A stretch of DNA of 40,127 bases from Cyanobacteria bacterium SZAS LIN-3 (GTDB taxonomy: Bacteria > Cyanobacteriota > Vampirovibrionia > Obscuribacterales > Obscuribacteraceae). Location: the NCBI GenBank assembly GCA_018266215.1, contig JAFEAV010000057.1, positions 1 to 40,127 on the forward strand, in the 5' to 3' direction. The notes under the pieces were generated by a model, which saw nothing but the letters and a program-made list of their open reading frames with translations, did no database searches and was not told the DNA's origin. Below, piece after piece: positions 34,436-40,127 of the stretch. The stretch's first letter is position 1, and each line of letters opens with the position of its first letter. The translations under genes and the position numbers were made by a program.

Positions 34436-34504
34436 ACTTACAAAATGCATACTTTGTAAGTGGCATGCAACAATCTTACAACTAACAAAATTTGTAAGTT
34501 GTAA
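34436..34504. promoter_or_regulatory. Two TetR operators and overlapping promoter
   Basis: Operator 1 is ACTTACAAA, an 8-base spacer, then TTTGTAAGT (34436-34461), with perfect arms. Operator 2 has 14-base arms around a single A (34476-34504), TTACAACTAACAAA against TTTGTAAGTTGTAA, with one mismatch. Both share ACTTACAAA-type half sites. A rightward promoter with TTGTAA (34454-34459), 17 bases, then TACAAC (34477-34482) would have its -35 in operator 1 and its -10 in operator 2. Confidence 0.75.
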
Positions 34505-34519
34505 CCAGGAGAATTTCAA

Positions 34520-35410
34520 ATGACTGAATTGGGTGGCACATACAGGTTGCCGGGCACAAACCTGACTATCAAAAGAATGGGATACGGCGCCATGCAATTG
34601 TCCGGTCCAGAAATTTTCGGACCGCCTCGCGATATGGGCGAAGCGATTGCGGTCCTAAAGGAAGCGATCGAGCTTGGCATCAATCATATAGATACAAGCG
34701 ACTACTATGGACCTCATATCACCAATCAAATTATCCGGAAGGCCCTGCACCCCTATCCCAAAGATCTGGTAATCGTGAGCAAAATAGGGGCGCGGCGAGG
34801 CGATGACAAATCATGGATTCGGGCGATGGCGAAAGATGAAATCGTTGCCGGCATCCACGACAACCTTCGTAATCTAAAAATAGAAGCGATCGATGTCGTC
34901 AATCTGCGCATGGGTGGGCTTACCAACCCGGTTGAAGAACCGCTACTAGAACAGCTTGGCGTTCTAGTAGATTTGAAGAAGCAGGGACTGATCAAACATA
35001 TTGGATTAAGCACCGTAACCGCAAAACAAATCGTTGATGCGCAGAAACTTACCGATATTGTGTGCGTGCAAAATTTATATAACCTGGCAAAGCGCACAGA
35101 CGATACACTTGTCGACGATCTAGCCAAGCAAAATATTGCATACGTTCCCTACTTCCCTCTCGGCGGTTTCGTGCCACTGCAGCTTGAAACACTCAATCAA
35201 ATCGCGGCGGAACTGAATGCAACTCCAATGCAAGTAGCACTGGCTTGGCTCCTACAGAGATCCTCCAACATTCTGCTTATTCCAGGCACGAGTTCCCGCA
35301 ATCACTTGCGTGAGAATATTCAAGCAGCGTCGCTCAAACTTTCTGCCGATGTGGTATCACGATTGAATGCCATCGGCGCAGCCCCGACAGATTTAGCGGT
35401 AACGTCATAA
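34520..35410 (+). CDS. Aldo/keto reductase
   Basis: The 296-residue TIM-barrel enzyme shows the AKR pattern: MGYGAMQLSGP near the start, GINHIDTSDYYGPHITNQIIRKAL with the catalytic Asp and Tyr, VIVSKIGARRG with the catalytic Lys, and SNILLIPGTSSRNHLRENI as the NADP-binding end. The strand that normally carries the tetrad His reads DVVNLRMGG, without His, a variant seen in some YdbC-like members. It reduces aldehydes or ketones with NADPH; the substrate is unknown. The ATG is preceded by AGGAG. It is divergent from TetR across two operators and is likely induced by a carbonyl or stress compound. Confidence 0.9.
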   Translation: MTELGGTYRLPGTNLTIKRMGYGAMQLSGPEIFGPPRDMGEAIAVLKEAIELGINHIDTSDYYGPHITNQIIRKALHPYPKDLVIVSKIGARRGDDKSWIRAMAKDEIVAGIHDNLRNLKIEAIDVVNLRMGGLTNPVEEPLLEQLGVLVDLKKQGLIKHIGLSTVTAKQIVDAQKLTDIVCVQNLYNLAKRTDDTLVDDLAKQNIAYVPYFPLGGFVPLQLETLNQIAAELNATPMQVALAWLLQRSSNILLIPGTSSRNHLRENIQAASLKLSADVVSRLNAIGAAPTDLAVTS

Positions 35411-35522
35411 GCGACGCCATTACCTTGCTCGTCCTGGACCTTGCCGTGTCGACAGGCATAACCGACAGGGAAGTTCTTTTGAGAGCTGTCTATGGCGCTG
35501 TTGACTGACCCCGGGCTCAAAA

Positions 35523-36809
35523 TCATTGTCCGAAATCAGATGCGCGTTCTGAAGGCTGCTTCAAGAACGCAATACCAACAATTGCCGCAGCAAAGCCCGC
35601 TATGGCACCAACTACAAGGGCCCAGCGAGGTCCATATTGGTTGGCTATCCAGCCGACAATAGGTGCACCTATTGCCGTACCTCCGAGTGCAACAGCCAGC
35701 CCAAGTGCCATCACTCGGCCACGCACACCAGATTCTGAAGTGAGTTGCAGTATGCAGATGGCGGAGTTCGTGAAAGTTAAAGCGCCAATACCAATCAAAA
35801 CCAGGGAACCCGCAAACCACCAATAACCGGGAGAGAGAGCAGCAAGGGTACATCCAATACCGAAAACAACAGCGCCGGCTACTATAGAGCCGAATCGCGG
35901 TTTCTTCCGGCTAGCAGCAAGCAAAGCTCCCGAAAGCGTACCCACCTCCGATAGCGAAGAAAGTAGTCCAAATCCTTGTGCGTCGGAGTGAAACACTTTA
36001 ATCGCCATCGTCGAGATAAAGAGCGGGAAGTTCAATCCGAACGTGCCGATAAGAAACAACATGATCATGATGGATGTTAGATCTGCGCGGTCCCGCACGT
36101 ACTGGACGCCTTTCATGAATCCATCGGCTTTATTGCGGGCACGGGCATTTGAATGTAGCTCAGAGACGCGCAAAAAAACCATCGAAATCAGGACCGCGAT
36201 GAAAGAGATGCCATTGAGCAAGAACGCCGAACCAATTCCCACCTTTGCAATAAGCAAACCGGCTACTGCCGGCCCAACCATCCGAGCAATATTGAAAGAT
36301 GATGAATTAAGCGCAACTGCGTTGGACAGATGTTCGTCTCCCACGAGTTCCGCAACAAAAGTCTGTCGTACTGGGGAATCAATGGCAGAGGCGCAACCAA
36401 ACAAAAATGCAAACAGATACATGTGCCAGAGTCGGGTGGCCCCTGCGAGGGTAAGTATGCCCAGCATCATTGCTAGAATGCCCATCGTTGCCTGTGTAAA
36501 CATGAGCAGTTTGCGCTGGTTGAACCGGTCCGCCGCGGGACCAGCCCACGGCAATAAGAGCAGTTGGGGAGCAAACTGTAAGCCCATTATAATTCCCAGA
36601 ATAGTGGCGTCGTGATTTGTCAGGCACGTGAGCACAAACCAATCTTGGGCAACGCGTTGAATCCATGTTCCAATGTTGGAAATCAGAGCGCCTACTGCCC
36701 ATATCCGATAGTTGAAACAAAACAAGGCACGGAAAGTACCCGTCGCAGAATCGTTCATGATGCGGTTATTTTGCGGCCTTGATATTTCGATTGCCGCAAT
36801 TCTTTTCAT
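35523..36809 (-). CDS. MFS transporter (EntS/MFS_3-like exporter)
   Basis: The 428-residue membrane protein has about twelve hydrophobic helices. IGTWIQRVAQDWFVL in helix 1-2 and GPAADRFNQRKLLMFTQ in the 2-3 loop are MFS_3 signatures. SPVRQTFVAELVGDEHLSNAVALNSSSFNIARMVGPAVAG is the conserved mid-protein block. The family includes siderophore and drug exporters. ATG 36809 overlaps the stop of the upstream small membrane gene in an ATGA arrangement, so translation is probably coupled. An in-frame Met at 36758 is an alternative start. It is the last gene of a MarR-controlled operon. Substrate is unknown. Confidence 0.9.
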   Translation of the reverse strand: MKRIAAIEISRPQNNRIMNDSATGTFRALFCFNYRIWAVGALISNIGTWIQRVAQDWFVLTCLTNHDATILGIIMGLQFAPQLLLLPWAGPAADRFNQRKLLMFTQATMGILAMMLGILTLAGATRLWHMYLFAFLFGCASAIDSPVRQTFVAELVGDEHLSNAVALNSSSFNIARMVGPAVAGLLIAKVGIGSAFLLNGISFIAVLISMVFLRVSELHSNARARNKADGFMKGVQYVRDRADLTSIMIMLFLIGTFGLNFPLFISTMAIKVFHSDAQGFGLLSSLSEVGTLSGALLAASRKKPRFGSIVAGAVVFGIGCTLAALSPGYWWFAGSLVLIGIGALTFTNSAICILQLTSESGVRGRVMALGLAVALGGTAIGAPIVGWIANQYGPRWALVVGAIAGFAAAIVGIAFLKQPSERASDFGQ

Positions 36810-37135
36810 GATCCGCCCGGAGAATTGCCGCCGTGGAAACGACCAAACAGGCGCGCCGTCAGAACGCTCATAAGGAGGGCACCAAAGCCCAGAGCGACTA
36901 CTTGATCGGTAGAGCGTAAATCAAACGTGCCAACACGACAAACAAGTAGATAGCCAACAGCAAAGTTGAAAAATCCCCACAGTACATTGACAGTGGAGGT
37001 CGAAAGTCCCTGGCCAGGAGGTTTGGCAAAAGGACTCTGAAACGGTTGTCCCATAAGGCCAGAGACAAAATGTGGGACGGCATTTGTAAGAAATGCACCA
37101 CCAAAAAAATAGGATACGTAACTAACTATTTGCAT
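36806..37135 (-). CDS. Small membrane protein of MarR operon
   Basis: The 109-residue product has three hydrophobic stretches (YVSYFFGGAFLTNAVPHFVSG, VLWGFFNFAVGYLLV and VVALGFGALLMSVLTARLFG) joined by a Gln/Pro-rich loop. ATG 37135 is chosen because AGGAG lies six bases upstream; it overlaps the end of the isochorismatase-like gene by 14 bases. Its own stop overlaps the MFS start. I do not recognise a named family. Its position suggests a role with the transporter or in the same membrane process. Confidence 0.78.
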   Translation of the reverse strand: MQIVSYVSYFFGGAFLTNAVPHFVSGLMGQPFQSPFAKPPGQGLSTSTVNVLWGFFNFAVGYLLVCRVGTFDLRSTDQVVALGFGALLMSVLTARLFGRFHGGNSPGGS

Positions 37136-37715
37136 GGGTTGCTCCTGCATGTGGTTTGATGCTGCTTTCGACCAAAGCAATTATTTCCGCAGTTGTGCCG
37201 GTTTCAGCAATTCGCGGGAATATTCTGCTGATGCTATTTGTGTGACACTCAGGCAGCAAATCGGCCATGGCATCAGTGGCCATGGTGACGTTAAAACCGA
37301 GCTCGTAAGCCTGACGGCCTGTCGATTCTACCCCCATGCTAGTTGCGATTCCCACAATTACTACCTGGGTAACTTCCCTCTCTTTCAAATACCGTTCCAG
37401 ATCAGTATTGCTAAAAGCTCCGGCAGTCCGCTTGGTGACAAGATGATCGGAAGGCTGCTGATTGAGTTCGAGTATCAGTTCGGTCCAGTCAGCAGGTAAA
37501 TCTTTAAGGTTGCGGCTTTGTTCTGTGCGTCCAGACGGCTTACCATCAACGTTTACGAGAATCACAGGCAAGTGGCGGCTTCGAAAAATTTGCAACAAAA
37601 GACGAGTTTTTTCAACTACTGGTGCAAAGCCCTGGTGGCCGCCCATCGCCATGATTCCCTTTTGCAAATCGATTACGATCAGCGCTGTCACAGGATCGAT
37701 AGCTGTCACTGGCAT
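37122..37715 (-). CDS. Isochorismatase-like cysteine-hydrolase family protein, nucleophile absent
   Basis: The 197-residue alpha/beta protein has the family's Asp (Asp16 in VIDLQKG) and Lys (Lys95 in VTKRTAGAF). In the third catalytic position the sequence reads GIATSMGVESTGRQAYELG, with Gly128 where amidohydrolase members have Cys. Gly at this place also occurs in true isochorismatases and in an uncharacterised TSxGVEST subgroup, so it may be an active enzyme of different chemistry rather than dead. ATG 37715 has AGAGGAG upstream. It follows MarR by 14 bases and overlaps the next gene. Substrate is unknown. Confidence 0.88.
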   Translation of the reverse strand: MPVTAIDPVTALIVIDLQKGIMAMGGHQGFAPVVEKTRLLLQIFRSRHLPVILVNVDGKPSGRTEQSRNLKDLPADWTELILELNQQPSDHLVTKRTAGAFSNTDLERYLKEREVTQVVIVGIATSMGVESTGRQAYELGFNVTMATDAMADLLPECHTNSISRIFPRIAETGTTAEIIALVESSIKPHAGATHANS

Positions 37716-37729
37716 TACGCGTCTCCTCT

Positions 37730-38197
37730 TTAGTCCAAAGAACCATCGTCAGCAAGGCGATTAAGCAACTCCAGGGCCTGGCCGAGCTGCTGTTGCTCTT
37801 GCGCAGAGAGCTTTTGCATGATTGCCCTGGTCAGGCAATCATGCCGTGCGGCCCGGACCTCGCAAAGGAGTTTCTCGCACTTTTTGCTGAGTACCATTAG
37901 AGTCTTCCTGCCATCGCTCGAATCAGGCATGCCTGTTACAAGATCAGCATCTTGCAGCGCTGCGATGGTGGAACTCATTGATTGGGGTCGAACACCTTCC
38001 GCTCGGGCTAAACTCGACACCGTATCAGGACCATATGCTTCAAGCCTTAGCAGAACGGAGATCTGGGATGGGGTCAGGTCCCTTGGACCTCCATGTTCAC
38101 GCAACTGCCGCTTCAGCCTGCGAAAGACGCTCCGAAGCTGGGCAGCAAGGAAAGACGCCGTTTCAATATCAGGAAGGTCAGATTTCTTAGTCATCAT
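37730..38197 (-). CDS. MarR-family transcriptional regulator
   Basis: The 155-residue protein has the MarR winged helix: LTPSQISVLLRLEAYG, DTVSSLARAEGVRPQSMSSTIAALQDADLV, then the wing DSSDGRKTLMVLSKKCEKLL. It heads a leftward operon with an isochorismatase-like protein, a small membrane protein and an MFS exporter, so it is probably the substrate-sensing repressor of the set. Two adjacent Met codons (38197, 38194) are possible starts and neither has a clear Shine-Dalgarno. A TACAG/CTGTA operator cluster lies just upstream. Confidence 0.9.
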   Translation of the reverse strand: MMTKKSDLPDIETASFLAAQLRSVFRRLKRQLREHGGPRDLTPSQISVLLRLEAYGPDTVSSLARAEGVRPQSMSSTIAALQDADLVTGMPDSSDGRKTLMVLSKKCEKLLCEVRAARHDCLTRAIMQKLSAQEQQQLGQALELLNRLADDGSLD

Positions 38198-38214
38198 TTG
38201 AGCATAGCAGAATC

Positions 38215-38241
38215 TACAGGAATCTGTACAGTTTACCTGTA
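38215..38241. promoter_or_regulatory. Putative MarR operator, overlapping TACAG/CTGTA dyads
   Basis: TACAG-GAAT-CTGTA (38215-38228) and TACAG-TTTAC-CTGTA (38227-38241) are two perfect short inverted repeats sharing two bases, which gives a central CTGTACAG. They start 18 bases upstream of the MarR ATG. Binding of the downstream MarR is inferred from position. Confidence 0.6.
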
Positions 38242-38249
38242 TATTTTAC

Positions 38250-38801
38250 TTATTGCAATTTCCGTGCATAGCTCAGGACGTCCAGGAATAGCCAAGCATA
38301 ACGGCCTCCTTCTCCAACCAACGCCACTGCCGCAAAACATCCGAAGCTTATAAGGATGGCCAATCCGATCGACTTCGGAAACTGAACAACTGTCACATTT
38401 ATCAATCTCATGACCGCTTCCATTAAACTAACGCCAGAAAGCTTGAACGCATCCAAGCACATGGAAAAAAAGAAGTAGCATAAGTAAGTGAAAGTTACCA
38501 TCCAAGCTCCTATAAACCCAGCAAGGTAACGATGGAATAAAATCACAAGAAAATGATCTGAATTTATTTCCAACAGTAAGGAAACAGGAATTGCGATGAC
38601 AAAACCTACTATCAATGCATACAGAGGCGCACAGAACGAGCACAACAAAATTGAGAAGTTGGGTAATCCTCCTCCGGTGATTGAACTTTCTGTATTTTTT
38701 AGTCGATAAAGACCGACAACTGTGACCACCGCAAGGACAATGAAAGGTACAAAAGCGAGGCTCACGAAAATCCAAGGATGCCGGATGATGAGAGAACTCA
38801 T
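38250..38801 (-). CDS. Polytopic membrane protein of unknown function
   Basis: The 183-residue product has about four hydrophobic segments (PWIFVSLAFVPFIVLAVVTVV, ILLCSFCAPLYALIVGFVIA, WMVTFTYLCYFFFSMCLDAF and SIGLAILISFGCFAAVALVG). The ATG at 38801 has AGAGG about seven bases upstream. No family is recognised. Its stop lies only nine bases upstream of the operator of the following MarR gene, both reading left, so some read-through is possible. Base composition is more AT-rich than the left part of the window. Confidence 0.7.
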   Translation of the reverse strand: MSSLIIRHPWIFVSLAFVPFIVLAVVTVVGLYRLKNTESSITGGGLPNFSILLCSFCAPLYALIVGFVIAIPVSLLLEINSDHFLVILFHRYLAGFIGAWMVTFTYLCYFFFSMCLDAFKLSGVSLMEAVMRLINVTVVQFPKSIGLAILISFGCFAAVALVGEGGRYAWLFLDVLSYARKLQ

Positions 38802-38886
38802 TGATAAACCTCTTCAATCAAAAAATGGTACGGACTGTGTTTCGCATCCATGCAAAACAGCACTACGGACCGCTTTCCCAAATAGT

Positions 38887-39258
38887 CTAAACTCTCCATG
38901 CATTAAGCGCAATGAATTGCAGACACGCACATGAGCAAAAAACCGAAATAGGGCACCATATCCAATTGCGAAGGGTCGCGGAAATCATCACGCTTGCCCC
39001 ACTAGCAGCCAGGAATGCCGTCACAACAGGGGCATGGCAGAAAAGAACAACAAAAATCAAAGTATGAAAAGACAGTCTAGGGTCGCATAGTTCGTGCATC
39101 CTTTGGTGCCAATTTAGACCATATTCAGAAATCAACGCCCCAAGCGAGTTAAAAGCGACATAGTAGGCATCCCCTCCTACAAAGCAACCAGTGTGTGCCG
39201 CGAGCAGTAAAACAACCACATAACAAGCAATTTTCCGACAACTGTTTTCAGGTCGCAT
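38887..39258 (-). CDS. Small membrane protein of unknown function
   Basis: The 123-residue product is predicted to have three hydrophobic stretches (IACYVVVLLLAAHTG, LIFVVLFCHAPVVTAFLAASG and WCPISVFCSCACLQFIAL) and an unusual number of Cys. The start at 39258 has only a weak GGTGATC ribosome site. No family is recognised. It lies upstream of, and in the same direction as, the other unknown membrane protein, with an 85-base gap, and could be co-transcribed with it. The coding call rests on length and hydrophobic pattern only. Confidence 0.5.
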   Translation of the reverse strand: MRPENSCRKIACYVVVLLLAAHTGCFVGGDAYYVAFNSLGALISEYGLNWHQRMHELCDPRLSFHTLIFVVLFCHAPVVTAFLAASGASVMISATLRNWIWCPISVFCSCACLQFIALNAWRV

Positions 39259-39581
39259 CTGATCACCATGTTCGTCAATATTTCAATACTAGCTAAGCCA
39301 TCACCAGTTTTCACAGCAAAAACACAGTTTGTCCACTGTTCGAGACTAACAGTCCTCAGCACGACCGGGCCAGAATCATAATGATCATTATCGAATCCGA
39401 AAACAAGGTGCTATCGGCGGCCCGTGCGCTCTTATACACATCCCTGATCTTCTTCAGAACAACAAAAAGGTGCAGGTCAGCAGATGGGAGGTCGTCCTCG
39501 TCCTGTACGAGGCCCGGTTTTTTCTGGCCCCGTGCCTTACTGATTATTTGAGCAGCTAGTAAGCTGGCACCCTGTTCCAGT
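39259..39581. other. 323-bp intergenic region with palindrome and hairpin
   Basis: No gene is supported here. A perfect 14-bp palindrome ATAATGATCATTAT is at 39378-39391, upstream of the leftward small membrane protein. A hairpin CCTCGT-CCTGT-ACGAGG at 39495-39511 is followed after CCCGG by six T (39517-39522); this resembles a rightward terminator, but the T-tract is separated from the stem and no rightward gene ends here. Confidence 0.35.
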
Positions 39582-39995
39582 TCACCTTCGAGTCTGGATT
39601 CTTGTCAGAATATATGACGAATCCTCTCTACGCCCAAAAAACTTCAATGTGACCTGCACTGTGTTGTCTGTAAGCTTCCTATATGATTGGACTTCACTAT
39701 ACGGCTCACTTTGTGCGCCACCCTCTCGCCGCCTCAATGAGAGATTCGCCAATTCGCCAGGCTCCATGGCAATACAACCAACCCAGTTGATTCCTGTGGC
39801 CTTGTGAAAGTTATCCAACTGAATTCCCGAAATATTCGTGCCACGGTACAGGTCGCAAATTTGGAATATCTCCTGCTTCGGGAGGTCCTTTTCCGACCTG
39901 AGTATGCGAATGCAATAAAGTTTGCGCGAATTCTCTCGCGCCCAATATTCCTCGATATTTACGCTGCCGTCTTTGCATACCCAACTTCCTTCCAT
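39582..39995 (-). CDS. DUF6265-like protein, possibly N-terminally disrupted
   Basis: The 137-residue frame begins MEGSWVCKDGSVNIEEYWA, which resembles the start of DUF6265-type lipocalin-like domains (normally an L-x-W-x-x-G-x-W motif followed by an EE-W). Strand-rich sequence follows to ILTRIQTRR. The same frame continues upstream without a start codon through about 35 protein-like codons to a TAG at 40101-40103, with an ATG four codons beyond it at 40113-40115. The true N-terminus may therefore be lost by a nonsense change, or translation may start at 39995, which has no clear Shine-Dalgarno. Family assignment is tentative. Confidence 0.5.
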   Translation of the reverse strand: MEGSWVCKDGSVNIEEYWARENSRKLYCIRILRSEKDLPKQEIFQICDLYRGTNISGIQLDNFHKATGINWVGCIAMEPGELANLSLRRREGGAQSEPYSEVQSYRKLTDNTVQVTLKFFGRREDSSYILTRIQTRR

Positions 39996-40127
39996 AAAAG
40001 ATAATTGCTCAGTCGTAGGAGCGGTTAAAACATCGGGGACTGGTTGGGCTGATACCGCGAACTTTTCGGCTTTCGAAGCTGGTCCCCAAAATTCAGGCCA
40101 CTAGCTAAGTGACATCTTTGCTTCTAA

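Noticed and set aside
39495..39522. Rho-independent terminator candidate
   Set aside because: The T-tract is separated from the stem by five bases and no rightward gene ends nearby.

Overview
This 40 kb window has a mid-range base composition (about 50% GC by eye), Shine-Dalgarno-led genes, and several very large signalling and surface proteins. The style suggests a large-genome, free-living, non-photosynthetic relative of Cyanobacteria such as Candidatus Obscuribacterales (Vampirovibrionia/Melainabacteria). The main clues are a PknK-type kinase/AAA/GAF/histidine-kinase hybrid, a giant Sec-exported repeat protein with a FecR-like C-terminus, and TPR and universal-stress proteins. This is inference from gene style: there is no rRNA or ribosomal protein here. 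No tRNA, rRNA, CRISPR array, transposase or phage module was recognised.

Left part (1-12.8 kb). A truncated TPR gene is followed by a membrane-anchored unknown, an esterase preceded by nested palindromes, a divergent SDR/TetR pair sharing a perfect 22-bp operator, a UspA protein and an exported patatin-like lipase. Convergent to these is a 2154-residue hybrid sensor (kinase-like, AAA, helical repeats, GAF, HisKA/HATPase, two receivers, Hpt). Its kinase catalytic loop is degenerate. A tandem UspA protein follows.

Middle part (12.8-25 kb). This holds a small Gly/His-rich exported protein, an unknown soluble protein, a TPR membrane protein with a DUF7305-like C-terminus, an EamA transporter, and three SRPBCC-fold proteins close together. 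One SRPBCC protein is cytosolic and adjacent to a CobW-family GTPase; one is exported; one is embedded in a two-membrane-segment coiled-coil protein. A higBA toxin-antitoxin operon with its own palindromic operator and a membrane VIT/vWA-like protein complete the section.

Giant gene (25.1-32.2 kb). One leftward ORF encodes a 2377-residue exported beta-repeat protein with a long Gly-rich tract. Its roughly 250-nt upstream region is rich in short inverted repeats. The next ~310 nt have no convincing gene and may be structured.

Right part (32.8-40.1 kb). This is a run of locally regulated stress or detoxification cassettes: MarR plus a DUF1398 protein; TetR divergent from an aldo/keto reductase across two palindromes; and a tightly overlapped leftward operon of MarR, isochorismatase-like hydrolase (no nucleophilic Cys), small membrane protein and MFS exporter. 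The end holds two unrecognised membrane proteins and a DUF6265-like gene whose upstream reading frame carries an in-frame TAG.

The recurring theme is a one-component regulator sitting on its own palindromic operator next to an oxidoreductase, hydrolase or transporter, among surface and signalling giants. No complete, clearly new multi-gene system could be demonstrated. The best candidates for novelty are the SRPBCC/coiled-coil fusion, the TPR-DUF7305 protein, the VIT/MIDAS membrane protein and the giant repeat protein with its leader.
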